Part shown: one piece after another, positions 6,068-14,511 of the stretch
How the letters are laid out: every line of letters starts with the position of its first letter
Numbering within the stretch: position 1 is the stretch's first letter
Assembly (NCBI GenBank): GCA_051888775.1
Contig: JBJFCE010000088.1
Span: 1 to 33,525 of the forward strand
Source of the DNA: JBJFCE01 sp051888775
Lineage (GTDB): Bacteria > Bacillota > Clostridia > Lachnospirales > Lachnospiraceae
Length of the DNA stretch: 33,525 nucleotides
Reading direction: 5' to 3'
Program-made: the position numbers and the translations under genes
The notes under the pieces: generated by a model
The model's database searches: none
Told to the model about the DNA's origin: nothing
What the model saw: only the letters and a program-made list of their open reading frames with translations

Positions 6068-7684
6068 TTATAATTCTTCAAAAATTCTGCATCCGCTTGT
6101 GCAAAGATATCGGTACAACAGCGCACTGATCAGTGCATACACTACCGTCAGTCCGATTCCGAACAGTTCCGGCAGAATCATCCCGTCAAGAACTGTCAGA
6201 TACAACGCACCGGGGATCAATACCAACGCCATTGCCCCAAACATATCTACCAGAGTACTGGCGCTTTGTTTTACCGCTGCGGTTTCCGATATCCAATCCA
6301 TTTTGGGCAACTTCAGATTCACAACTACGCCCAAAAGCGCAAACATGACATTGGCAATCACCGACATCAATACGGAAAGCACCATTCCCAAGGTTCCCAC
6401 CTGCAGCACTGCTCCCCAGACCACTGCCGCCAATATCACTACCGGCATACAAATACAAAGCTGCATTTTTACTTTTGCCAGCAGGATATCCTTCGTGGCA
6501 ACCGGCATGGAACGCAAAATCCACAGATTCTTGCCTTCCAATGACACCGACGGTGCCGTAATGATATTCGTAGAGGACATCGCGCACAGAGCAAGCGGCA
6601 TCAGTAATACCAGTTGATCTGAAATCTGCCCAACAGCCCCCAGATACTGCATAAGTTCTTCTCTTTTAATCAGTATCGCAACAACGGATACCAACAGAAA
6701 TATCACACCCAGAGACCCGTTCATCATATAGACCGGAGAAGCTGTAAAATGTCTCAGTTCCTTATATAAAAGTGCCCTTTTTCCGCTTCCGGCTTTCATA
6801 CGCTGCTCTTTGTAGATCGCCTTGGCAAATCCCCTCTTCGTTGTCGTGATCCTGATAAAGCATTTGGATAGTAGTGCATAAACCAGTGCAAACGGTAAGA
6901 TCAGGCACAATACCGTTACCAATAGCTGTCTCAAATCCCCTGCTGCCATGCTGTTGCCAAGATAATACAAGGGAAGTGCCGCACCTTTGATTCTCTCTGC
7001 AAATATTTCCCCATGCAGGATCAGTGACTGAATATAGACATTGATTCTGCTGTAGCCGTATAAATACAAACCCAGAAATGCAAGCGAAAAGATCATAGTA
7101 AACAAAGATTTGTTACGCACTCTGGAACTTAACACTGCAATCAGCCAACCGAACAGTGACGCCAGTGTCATTGACAGTAACGGTAACAACAGTGTCACTA
7201 TGACATAGGAAAACAGCATAGATGTCCGCACTCCAGCACATTCCAGATAAGCATAGCCTGCCGGCAGCATGACTAACAGGCCGAATACAAAATTATACAC
7301 ATATAGCACAATCATCCTGCTAAATAAAATATCTCCGGGCCGGATCGGCATGGACAGCAAAAGCTCGTTGTCCTTTGCCTCAAACAGCTGCGCCTGTGTC
7401 ATAAAAATACTTCCTACAAACATCAGCACAAGTGCCATAATCCCTGCCATGCAAAAATACAGCCAATCAATTTCCAGCATATGGAACGGTTCACACAGCT
7501 TAGAAAACAGCAGATAAAACATCATAATAAAGCATACAAGCACATAGACCATCAGCAATCCGATGCCGAACGTTGCAAGCACGGACGTCTTTTTCTTTTT
7601 TCCGGTCATACCGAATGTTCTTTTGAGAGCTCCTGCCATCGCGCAGAATCGGGAGCGGATCAATGCTTTTCTGATTCTACTCAT
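6068..7684 (-). CDS. ABC-2 type transporter permease (large, polytopic)
   Basis: A 538-residue integral membrane protein with about twelve hydrophobic segments and short basic loops (e.g. VLSSRVRNKS, ITTTKRGFAKAIYKEQRMKAGSGKR). It resembles the putative ABC-2 exporter permeases of Clostridia that pair with a single CcmA-like ATPase. Its start codon overlaps the ATPase stop by 8 nt (ATGAGTAG) behind GGAGGATC, so the two are translationally coupled and form one transporter. The substrate is unknown; such systems are often linked to antimicrobial or lipid-like compounds. The operon is driven by a MerR-type promoter at 8461-8491, consistent with an inducible efflux function. Hairpin element B starts 22 bp after the stop codon, and no conventional terminator is seen. 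Confidence 0.85.
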   Translation of the reverse strand: MSRIRKALIRSRFCAMAGALKRTFGMTGKKKKTSVLATFGIGLLMVYVLVCFIMMFYLLFSKLCEPFHMLEIDWLYFCMAGIMALVLMFVGSIFMTQAQLFEAKDNELLLSMPIRPGDILFSRMIVLYVYNFVFGLLVMLPAGYAYLECAGVRTSMLFSYVIVTLLLPLLSMTLASLFGWLIAVLSSRVRNKSLFTMIFSLAFLGLYLYGYSRINVYIQSLILHGEIFAERIKGAALPLYYLGNSMAAGDLRQLLVTVLCLILPFALVYALLSKCFIRITTTKRGFAKAIYKEQRMKAGSGKRALLYKELRHFTASPVYMMNGSLGVIFLLVSVVAILIKREELMQYLGAVGQISDQLVLLMPLALCAMSSTNIITAPSVSLEGKNLWILRSMPVATKDILLAKVKMQLCICMPVVILAAVVWGAVLQVGTLGMVLSVLMSVIANVMFALLGVVVNLKLPKMDWISETAAVKQSASTLVDMFGAMALVLIPGALYLTVLDGMILPELFGIGLTVVYALISALLYRYLCTSGCRIFEEL

Positions 7685-8402
7685 TCTGATCCTCCAATTC
7701 CAGGAATACTTTCTCCAGAGAGGAGTTTCCTTTTACTTCTTCCATCGTTCCCTGCTCCATCAGTTTTCCGTCTTTGATGATTGCAACCTTATCACACAGT
7801 TTCTCCGCAACCTCAAGCACATGTGTGGAGAAAAAGATCGCGCATCCTCTGTCACACATCTGATGCATTAACTGCTTTAACTGATGTGCCGCTTTCGGAT
7901 CCAGTCCGACAAAGGGCTCATCCATGATCAGCAGCTTGGGTTCGTGGATCAGCGCGGAAATAATGGCAAGCTTCTGCTTCATGCCGTGAGAATAAGCAGA
8001 AACCGGCTGTGCGAGATCCTGCGTCAGTTCTAACATCTGCGCATATGTTCTGATCCGTTCCTCACGATCTTTGGCAGATACTCCATAAATATCTGCTACA
8101 AAATTCAGATACTTGATCCCTGTCATGAACTCATACAGATCCGGATTGTCCGGAATATACGCCATCTGCTGCTTGCATGCAATCGGATCGTCCTTAACAG
8201 AGATTCCGTCAATATAAATCTCTCCTTCGTCAAATTGTAATATTCCGCAGCATGCCTTGATCGTTGTTGTCTTTCCGGCACCATTATGACCGATGAACGC
8301 ATAAATATCTCCTGCCTGAATTGTCAGACTCAGATGATCGACCGCAGTGTGGTTTCCGTATTTTTTTGTCAGATTCCGAATCTCCAACATTGCTTTTCCC
8401 AT
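7677..8402 (-). CDS. ABC transporter ATP-binding protein
   Basis: A 241-residue nucleotide-binding subunit that hydrolyses ATP to power the adjacent permease. It shows Walker A GHNGAGKTT, the Q-loop region, signature-type SHGMKQKLAI (a common variant of LSGGQ in this exporter group), Walker B LLIMDEP, the D-loop GLDP and the switch His in FFSTH. The frame extends upstream to 8441, but the ATG at 8402 (MGKAMLEIRNLTKKYG) has GGAGGGG nine bases before it, so I chose that start; the MLEI methionine three codons later is a less likely alternative. The stop overlaps the permease start. It is the first gene of the operon. Confidence 0.93.
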   Translation of the reverse strand: MGKAMLEIRNLTKKYGNHTAVDHLSLTIQAGDIYAFIGHNGAGKTTTIKACCGILQFDEGEIYIDGISVKDDPIACKQQMAYIPDNPDLYEFMTGIKYLNFVADIYGVSAKDREERIRTYAQMLELTQDLAQPVSAYSHGMKQKLAIISALIHEPKLLIMDEPFVGLDPKAAHQLKQLMHQMCDRGCAIFFSTHVLEVAEKLCDKVAIIKDGKLMEQGTMEEVKGNSSLEKVFLELEDQNE

Positions 8403-8460
8403 TTGGTTTCCCCTCCGTTTTCCGGCAGTTTTTCCTGCCAATGATCTCTTTTATGCGTTC

Positions 8461-8491
8461 ACTATAAGCCTTCCACCCACTGGAAGGTCAA
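8461..8491 (-). promoter_or_regulatory. MerR-type promoter with 19-bp spacer and dyad
   Basis: Minus strand TTGACC (plus 8486-8491) and TATAGT (plus 8461-8466) are separated by 19 bp, two more than optimal. The spacer region is a dyad CCTTCCA-N5-TGGAAGG (plus 8469-8475 and 8481-8487). An overlong spacer filled with a dyad is the hallmark of promoters activated by MerR-family proteins through DNA untwisting. It lies about 60 bp upstream of the ABC ATPase start. Confidence 0.75.
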
Positions 8492-8535
8492 GCAGTTCTT
8501 GCAAAGTTTTTTCAAACTGCCGCAAATTTTAAAAT

Positions 8536-8574
8536 CAAAAAAGAGATGCCTCGCTGATTGCTTGGCATCTCTTT
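8536..8574 (-). terminator. Terminator after the ECF-S/DUF1893 gene
   Basis: On the minus strand an 11-bp stem AAAGAGATGCC / GGCATCTCTTT (plus 8564-8574 and 8540-8550) is followed by a T-run. It lies 16 bp after the stop codon and ends the leftward run of genes that begins near 12.2 kb or further upstream. Confidence 0.85.
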
Positions 8575-8589
8575 CATTCCGGTTACCGT

Positions 8590-9570
8590 TTATCCGGCAT
8601 TTCTCATCAGTTGCGCGATCGTCTTTTTCAGTTCTTCGTATGCGATCTCCGGATCATCAATATCTGCTACTGCTCTCTCCAACGGGCAAATGCCGTCTTT
8701 TTTGCGGTTGCTGATCACACCGATGCATTTTTCACATCCATTGGCGATCTTATTTTTCTCCAGATATTCCTTTCCGGACTCACTCATGGTTACTCCATAC
8801 ACCATTTTTACCTGTCCGAGCACAAGTAGCATTGCTGCCGCTTTTCCGATAATTTTGTCTACAATTATCGCATCTCTGAGCAATTCCCTGTCCGTTTCCA
8901 GAACTTTGAGGATCGGTTTGACTCCATTTCCGCTATCCTGATAAATAATCCTGCCTTTCTTGATTACAATAAAGCTGCTCTTTTCCTCATGAATCATATT
9001 CTTTGCCTGTATCAGCACATCCTCACTTACTATCCTTGTCACATCCTTTGAATGCCTAATCTCCTTTTCCATCAGGCGGACAATGACAGGAATCAGTATA
9101 AGCTGAAGGATTGTTCCCGGAATTCCCTCTACCACAAAAGCTGAAGCAGATGCGAATGTTACTACTGCTCCCTTAGAAAGCAACAATGCCGACCAGACTG
9201 CTCCATGGACAATACGTCCCGCTATCATGGCAATGATCAGAGTTCCGTACAGACCCGGTCTCTTTTTGGGATAAAGCTTTCCGCATAAAAAACCGTATAT
9301 AAACAGCTCCGCCGACATAACAGGCAGCATCGGGAAGAAGGATGGCATTCCCGTCAACAAACTGGACAAAAGCGGAGTTATGACTCCGGCAATTCCTCCG
9401 CATAACGGTCCACATAAAAAACCGGCGAGAAATATCGTAAAATGCATCGGAAGGAGTACTGTTCCCGCTATCCCAAATGCATGAGAAGTCACATAAGGAA
9501 TTAACAGACCCATTCCGATAAACATTCCTGTCAGTGTGATTTTGCGTACATCCATTTTCTCCTTCATCAT
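8590..9570 (-). CDS. ECF transporter S component fused to a DUF1893 domain
   Basis: The 326-residue protein has two parts. Residues ~10-165 are hydrophobic with five to six membrane segments (e.g. FLAGFLCGPLCGGIAGVITP, PVMSAELFIYGFLCGKLY), as in substrate-binding S components of energy-coupling factor vitamin transporters. Residues ~190-320 are soluble and match DUF1893: SSFIVIKKGRIIYQDSGNG, then VDKIIGKAAAMLLVLGQVK, then KIANGCEKCIGVISNRKKDGICPLE. DUF1893 has a cytidine-deaminase-like fold (Thermotoga TM1506). The vitamin or base transported is unknown; the fusion suggests the imported compound may be acted on or sensed by the cytoplasmic domain. No ECF ATPase or T subunit is in the window, so it must share a module encoded elsewhere (group II ECF). 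It follows the GPH symporter by 25 bp. Confidence 0.85.
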   Translation of the reverse strand: MMKEKMDVRKITLTGMFIGMGLLIPYVTSHAFGIAGTVLLPMHFTIFLAGFLCGPLCGGIAGVITPLLSSLLTGMPSFFPMLPVMSAELFIYGFLCGKLYPKKRPGLYGTLIIAMIAGRIVHGAVWSALLLSKGAVVTFASASAFVVEGIPGTILQLILIPVIVRLMEKEIRHSKDVTRIVSEDVLIQAKNMIHEEKSSFIVIKKGRIIYQDSGNGVKPILKVLETDRELLRDAIIVDKIIGKAAAMLLVLGQVKMVYGVTMSESGKEYLEKNKIANGCEKCIGVISNRKKDGICPLERAVADIDDPEIAYEELKKTIAQLMRNAG

Positions 9571-9595
9571 AGGCTCCTTTCCAAAGTATCCCGTT

Positions 9596-11005
9596 TTATT
9601 TCAGTAATTCTTCAATACCTGAGGTAGAATACTCTTTGCCGTCATCTTTTGCAAACTTCGCTTCTTTTATTAAATTGATATGCTTCTCTTTTACCGGATA
9701 GACAAACAGTAGTACCAGTATTACCACCAATAAAATCGCCGGAATATAGGTCAGCAGATAGTCAAATTTACTAAGCATTGCGGGATCCTTGACTTCCGCC
9801 GTTCCATCATATCCGATAATCGTAAGCGCAATACCGAGTACCGCACTGCTGCAAGCGGAACCAATCTTATAACCAAAGGTTGCAAAGCTGATCACAGAAC
9901 CTTCCAACTGTTTTCCGGTTCTCAGATAAGTAAGATCAGAGCTTTCATAAAACATGATATAATTGTATGCTGTAAAAAGTACGAAACAAATAGCTGTAAT
10001 CACACCATGCAGCAACATGATTCCCATATTTCTAAATCCAACGATACCGATGATTACATACGCGATCAAAGCTGCGATGACAGATGCTTTAAAAGCCTTA
10101 TGAGAACCCAGCTTCTTATCAAGCAATCCGATCAGTGGTACAAACAATGCCCCCGAAAAGGTATATGCAGCCGTTACAATCGAAAGTTGTCCTGCCGAAA
10201 GCTGCAATTTATTGCTTCCTACATAAACTATACAACAAAAGATCAAATTGATAAATAGAGTACTAAGAAGATAAATTACTACAGAAATAATATATCCCTT
10301 GGTTTTCAGCACTTCTTTATAGCTTGCAAAAATATTTTGGGTATCTTCCTTTGGCGGAAGTTCTTCTACCGGAGTGTCCAGACCCTTGGTAGAAAAATAA
10401 CTTACCAGAAATCCCAAACCACCTATAAAACCGAGAATCCCCATCGTAAGACTCCATGATGTAGTCTCAATAAAACCAAGCTGTAAGAACAGCTCCACAA
10501 TGACAGGTACTATGGAAACAGCCAGATTACCTCCATTCCCGATAAATGCCATAACCTCTCTGATGCGCAACCGGTCATCCGGATGCTTTGCAATTTCAGG
10601 TAACAGACCATAGAAAGGAACCTGCTCACAGGTAAAGCTCAACCAGAATGCCAGTGCCACAAAACCGTAATATACATATAACGCCGGTCCCATTTCCAGA
10701 TGCGGTCTGATAAAACACAGCGCATAGGTAATAACGAAAGGAATAAAGAATCGTTTCATCATGATTCTTCTTCTCCATCCCTTTCTGCTGACATCATTTA
10801 CATATCCGACAATAGGATCCGTAATGGCATCCCAAATCATAGCAAGCGAGAGAATAGTACTTGCCACGGCTGCTTTGATACCGATGATATCAGTCAGATA
10901 ATATGTAAAATAATTGAAAAACAGAAAATATACAAAATATTCTCCCAATGTACCGACTGAAAAGCCCCAAATTGTTTTCTTAGATAATCTTTTTCCTTCG
11001 TTCAT
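9596..11005 (-). CDS. GPH-family (MFS_2) sugar:cation symporter
   Basis: The 469-residue, about 12-TM transporter is of the glycoside-pentoside-hexuronide:cation symporter type. The N-terminal half has LGEYFVYFLFFNYFTYYLTDIIG, then IWDAITDPIVGYVNDVSRKGWRRR, which is the D-P-x-x-G-x-x-x-D motif of the family. The central loop (VEELPPKEDTQN) and the following FASYKEVLKTKGY are also typical. GPH carriers import sugars or glycosides with Na+ or H+. A strong AAAGGAG precedes the ATG. It sits between the Fe-S aldo/keto reductase (29 bp upstream) and the ECF-S/DUF1893 gene (25 bp downstream), all on one strand. The substrate cannot be read from sequence. Confidence 0.88.
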   Translation of the reverse strand: MNEGKRLSKKTIWGFSVGTLGEYFVYFLFFNYFTYYLTDIIGIKAAVASTILSLAMIWDAITDPIVGYVNDVSRKGWRRRIMMKRFFIPFVITYALCFIRPHLEMGPALYVYYGFVALAFWLSFTCEQVPFYGLLPEIAKHPDDRLRIREVMAFIGNGGNLAVSIVPVIVELFLQLGFIETTSWSLTMGILGFIGGLGFLVSYFSTKGLDTPVEELPPKEDTQNIFASYKEVLKTKGYIISVVIYLLSTLFINLIFCCIVYVGSNKLQLSAGQLSIVTAAYTFSGALFVPLIGLLDKKLGSHKAFKASVIAALIAYVIIGIVGFRNMGIMLLHGVITAICFVLFTAYNYIMFYESSDLTYLRTGKQLEGSVISFATFGYKIGSACSSAVLGIALTIIGYDGTAEVKDPAMLSKFDYLLTYIPAILLVVILVLLFVYPVKEKHINLIKEAKFAKDDGKEYSTSGIEELLK

Positions 11006-11034
11006 AGTGTTTCTCCTTTCCCGCGATGTCTACA

Positions 11035-12183
11035 CTAGATGCCAAACACTTCTACCGCTTTTTCCATACGTTTTCTGATCTCAACCGAGAACGGACAATT
11101 TTTCTCACATCTTCCGCACTTCAGGCACTCAGATGCATGGTGCGGCAATGCAAGATAATGATCTCTGACTGTATCGGGCACCTGATCTGTGATCAATGCC
11201 AGATCCAGAAACTTATTAACATAAGCAATGGTAATATTGGAGGGACACGGCTGACAATGCCCACAATACATACATCTTCCGGTCACTCCAAAATCCTTAA
11301 TGGTCAGTATCTCCGAATAGTCTTTCTCCTCCTCACTCATCTCCAGATATCGAACAGCAGCCTTCATCTCTTCCAAAGATGCATATCCAAGCAGATCCGA
11401 AACAACCGCAGGCTTATCCAAAGCATATTTCATGCACTGATAAATTGACATTGCTCTTCCGAACGGAGATGTTCCGTCTGACAAAAGTGTCCCACCGCCA
11501 AAAGCTTTCATAACAGTAAGTGCAATACCCTTGGCTTCACAGAAATTATAAAAATTCAATCTTGCCGGATTCATCTTTGCTTTATCCACATCAAATCCTT
11601 CATGCTCCATCATCTTCCAGATATCCGTATCCGGCGAATTTTCCATATCATAAGCAGGATTGATACTGAACATGCATAGCGCCATCTCATCCAGAGATGC
11701 CATTTTGGTTGCAATGACCGGATCATGGGAACTGAAACCGAGTTTTCGTATAACTCCCTGCTTCTTTAACTGCAACGCATATTCATAAACTCCGTTGTCC
11801 AGCACTTTGTTATAATCCTCCAACGTGTCTACATAATGAATCATTCCGAAATCAATATAATCCGTTTTCATTCTGGTCAGCATATCATCAAAAGAGAACT
11901 TTATTTCATCCATATTTCTTGTTCTTTCATACTGATCATTCTTATGGATGGTTCCAAGATGACCCTGGATATACATTTTCTCTCTTCTTCCTTCAAGTGC
12001 TGCACCTACGTGATCGCGGACAATAGGATTCGGAATATACATATCCAGAATATTGATTCCGTTTTCAATGGCAAAATCAAACATCTGAATGGTCTCTTCC
12101 AGCGATACATCCTCCAATCGCTCCGAACCAAATCCGATCACACTGAATTTCTCGTCACCCAATTTGTAATCTCTGTATTCCAT
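11035..12183 (-). CDS. Aldo/keto reductase with C-terminal 4Fe-4S clusters
   Basis: A 382-residue protein. Residues 1-270 form an AKR TIM barrel (VIGFGSERLEDVSLEE, MKTDYIDFGMIHYVD, IRKLGFSSHDP). Residues ~275-375 carry two Cys clusters: CMYCGHCQPCP, and CLKCGRCEKNCPFSVEIRKRM, a 4Fe-4S motif. This ferredoxin-like tail is common in clostridial AKRs and suggests a ferredoxin or flavin electron partner. The tetrad Asp and Tyr appear in NILDMY and a His in MIHYVD. The strand that normally holds the catalytic Lys reads MYIQGHLG, so the Lys seems absent. The substrate is unknown. An AAAGGAGGAG ribosome site fixes the start. It is followed at 29 bp by the GPH symporter. Confidence 0.9.
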   Translation of the reverse strand: MEYRDYKLGDEKFSVIGFGSERLEDVSLEETIQMFDFAIENGINILDMYIPNPIVRDHVGAALEGRREKMYIQGHLGTIHKNDQYERTRNMDEIKFSFDDMLTRMKTDYIDFGMIHYVDTLEDYNKVLDNGVYEYALQLKKQGVIRKLGFSSHDPVIATKMASLDEMALCMFSINPAYDMENSPDTDIWKMMEHEGFDVDKAKMNPARLNFYNFCEAKGIALTVMKAFGGGTLLSDGTSPFGRAMSIYQCMKYALDKPAVVSDLLGYASLEEMKAAVRYLEMSEEEKDYSEILTIKDFGVTGRCMYCGHCQPCPSNITIAYVNKFLDLALITDQVPDTVRDHYLALPHHASECLKCGRCEKNCPFSVEIRKRMEKAVEVFGI

Positions 12184-12200
12184 AACATCTCCTCCTTTAT

Positions 12201-12248
12201 AAAATAAAAAACAGATAGAAAGTGATATATCGCCTTCGATCTGTTTTT
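12201..12248 (-). terminator. Terminator/attenuator between merR-type gene and aldo/keto reductase
   Basis: Minus strand AAAAACAGAT (plus 12239-12248) pairs with ATCTGTTTTT (plus 12207-12216) around a 22-nt loop and runs into T-rich sequence. It stands 34 bp after the MerR stop and just before the reductase ribosome site. It either ends the MerR transcript or attenuates read-through. No convincing promoter is visible between the two genes. Confidence 0.65.
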
Positions 12249-12281
12249 GTTCACTCGTAACTATGCAATTGTTATAAAAGC

Positions 12282-13085
12282 TTATTTCATAAGAAGCTGT
12301 ATTTCATAAATCTCATCCTGCCAGTCATAAAAGTATAGGGCTGCTTCCATTGCAAAAACCCGTTCAATACTTTTTTTGCCATACTCTTTCTTTATCTTGG
12401 AAATAATTTCATCTATGCATTGATCCTGACTAAAAGGCTTACACATAAAACAGGCATATTCCCCGGCCGGAAGTGATTGCACTACTTCCTCTCCTGATAG
12501 TTCTCCTTCATTCACAATCAGAAATTCACTCTCCCATATCAGCTTTCCTTTTTCAGAACAGGGGCTAAGCTCATATCCGTATTCCCTCCATATCCCGTTT
12601 CTTTTATTCAAGATATTTTCGGCCTCACTCTGCAATGCAAAGTGCAGAGCATCAGAATCCATTTCATCAGAAGCTTGTACGGAGATTACCTTTCTTTCGG
12701 GCAACTGCTTCAGCCTGACCGCTCCCGGCTCACAATCCTCTATTGCCTGATACCTTTCTGCCATCCAATTCAGATCAGACACCAACTTTTGCATGGCATC
12801 CAGTTTTTTCTGTGCATTCTCCCTCTGTCTAAGCATAAGCTCCACAAACCGAGAAGGATCGTTTGTTTCCAATACTTTTCTCAGCTCCTTAAGCGGAATT
12901 CCCATGCTTTTACAAATTTTAACAATTTCCAGTTGCCAAAATTCCTGATAGCTATAGTACCGGTATCCGGTATTTTCATCCGTGTAACTGGGTTTTACCA
13001 GACCGATGTCATCATAAAATCTTAAAGCCGAAGAAGATATTCCCGTCTTTTTCTGAACCTCACCTATTGTATACTTATGTTTCAT
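12282..13085 (-). CDS. MerR-family transcriptional regulator with effector-binding domain
   Basis: The 267-residue protein opens with a canonical MerR winged helix: YTIGEVQKKTGISSSALRFYDDIGLVKP, then GYRYYSYQEFWQLEIVKICKSMGIPLKEL. A dimerisation coiled coil covers about residues 85-120 (RQRENAQKKLDAMQKLVSDLN). The C-terminal 140 residues look like a GyrI-like/BmrR-type ligand-binding domain (RLKQLPERKVISVQA, LPAGEYACFMCKPFS). It lacks the metal-binding Cys pattern of MerR, CueR or ZntR, so an organic effector is likelier. It lies 62 bp downstream of the aminotransferase on the same strand. The adh-aminotransferase promoter at 15742-15771 has a MerR-like dyad, making this protein its candidate activator. 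Start: ATG after AAAAGGAGAAGG. Confidence 0.9.
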   Translation of the reverse strand: MKHKYTIGEVQKKTGISSSALRFYDDIGLVKPSYTDENTGYRYYSYQEFWQLEIVKICKSMGIPLKELRKVLETNDPSRFVELMLRQRENAQKKLDAMQKLVSDLNWMAERYQAIEDCEPGAVRLKQLPERKVISVQASDEMDSDALHFALQSEAENILNKRNGIWREYGYELSPCSEKGKLIWESEFLIVNEGELSGEEVVQSLPAGEYACFMCKPFSQDQCIDEIISKIKKEYGKKSIERVFAMEAALYFYDWQDEIYEIQLLMK

Positions 13086-13147
13086 TACCCTTCTCCTTTT
13101 TATGCCACTTTAATCAATATAACACAAAAAAGGAAAAAGAAGGAATA

Positions 13148-14500
13148 TTAATTCATCCTGTCATATACAATTTTGAGCGCTTTATCCAGTTTTTCGAGTC
13201 CTTCATCAATATGTTCATAGGAAATGGTAAGCGGCGGCTCAATTCTGATAACATGTGCATTGGTTTCCGTACCGGAAAGTAGGACTCCCATTCCAAACAT
13301 TTCCGTTACTACCTGATAGCCCTTTGCATCATCGCAAAATTCCATTGCGATCAGCAGACCTTTTCCTCTGACTTCCACTAACAGCTTACTATATTTCTTC
13401 TGAAGTACCGCCAGCTTCTCCATAAAGTATTTTCCCTTTTCCTGTGCCTGTCCTGCCAGATCTTCTTCCAGAAGGACATTGATTCCGGCAATACCTGCCG
13501 CACAGGCAAGCGGATTTCCGCCAGTAGTGGTACTGTGCATCCACGGGTTTCCGAACATATATTTTTCGTAGCAGCGTTTTGTGCATACAGTTGCCGATAA
13601 CGGCATAACACCGCCACCCATTGCTTTTGCAAGACAGAGAATATCCGGTGCAACTCCCCAATGGTCTACAGCAAACACCTTACCGGTCCTGCCCATTCCG
13701 GTCTGTACTTCGTCCGCAATCAGCAAGATATCATACTCATTGCACAACTCCCTTACTTTTGGGAAATAATCATCCGGAGGAATGATAACTCCGATCTCTC
13801 CTTCAATCGGTTCAAAAATCATAGCAGCCGGAAGTTCTCCTATATATGCCATGGACTCTACCGTTTTCTTCAGATAATCAAAATCACCGAACGGCACATG
13901 ACGAATCCCCTGGATCATTGGCAGAAACGGTTTTCGATATACACCTTTTCCCGTAAGCGATAATGCACCCAGCGTCTTTCCGTGAAAATCCTTAGTCGCG
14001 GTGATAAAGTAATGGCGATCAGTTGCCATCATTGCCATTTTCATCGCACATTCCACGCTCTCTGTTCCCGAACTGGTAAAAAAGGAAAACTGCAGATCGC
14101 CGGGGGTTAAATCGGCGAGCAATTTTGCCAGCATACCTCTGTTCCCGTCAAGGAGCTCTGCACTTCCGAGTGCCTGCTTATCCAGCTGATTTCTGACGGC
14201 CTCTACGACTTTGGGATTCCTATGTCCATGATTGAACACCCCAAAGCCTCCCAGCCAGTCAATATACTTTTTACCATTTAAGTCATAAAAGCCGTCTTCT
14301 TCGTCAATCCATTCGATAGACTTATAATTTGTAGCTGCAGACTTTCTGTACTCCAGCTGTCCCGGATTCACATATTCGCTGAAATTTTCCACAACCTCCT
14401 CCGTAAAGCTGCTACGTTCTTCCTCAGACATTTCCTTTTTGGCAATCATATCCAAAGCATGTTCCGAATAACGCAAAACCTCTGAAAACTCTTTTCTCAT
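13148..14500 (-). CDS. patA: Class III aminotransferase, putrescine aminotransferase-like
   Basis: The 450-residue PLP enzyme is close in length and motifs to putrescine aminotransferase (YgjG/PatA). It has an N-terminal extension before the core, GGFGVFNHGHRNPKVVEAV, then SSGTESVECAMKMAM at the cofactor phosphate site, IADEVQTGMGRTG with the PLP-contacting Asp, and CLAKAMGGGVMP with the Schiff-base Lys. YgjG transfers the amino group of putrescine to 2-oxoglutarate, giving 4-aminobutanal. The Fe-ADH gene ends 11 bp upstream, so both are co-transcribed; the alcohol dehydrogenase could process the aldehyde product. Ornithine-type or other diamine specificity remains possible. Ribosome site GGAGGAG fixes the ATG. 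Confidence 0.8.
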   Translation of the reverse strand: MRKEFSEVLRYSEHALDMIAKKEMSEEERSSFTEEVVENFSEYVNPGQLEYRKSAATNYKSIEWIDEEDGFYDLNGKKYIDWLGGFGVFNHGHRNPKVVEAVRNQLDKQALGSAELLDGNRGMLAKLLADLTPGDLQFSFFTSSGTESVECAMKMAMMATDRHYFITATKDFHGKTLGALSLTGKGVYRKPFLPMIQGIRHVPFGDFDYLKKTVESMAYIGELPAAMIFEPIEGEIGVIIPPDDYFPKVRELCNEYDILLIADEVQTGMGRTGKVFAVDHWGVAPDILCLAKAMGGGVMPLSATVCTKRCYEKYMFGNPWMHSTTTGGNPLACAAGIAGINVLLEEDLAGQAQEKGKYFMEKLAVLQKKYSKLLVEVRGKGLLIAMEFCDDAKGYQVVTEMFGMGVLLSGTETNAHVIRIEPPLTISYEHIDEGLEKLDKALKIVYDRMN

Positions 14501-14511
14501 ATGCTCCTCCT

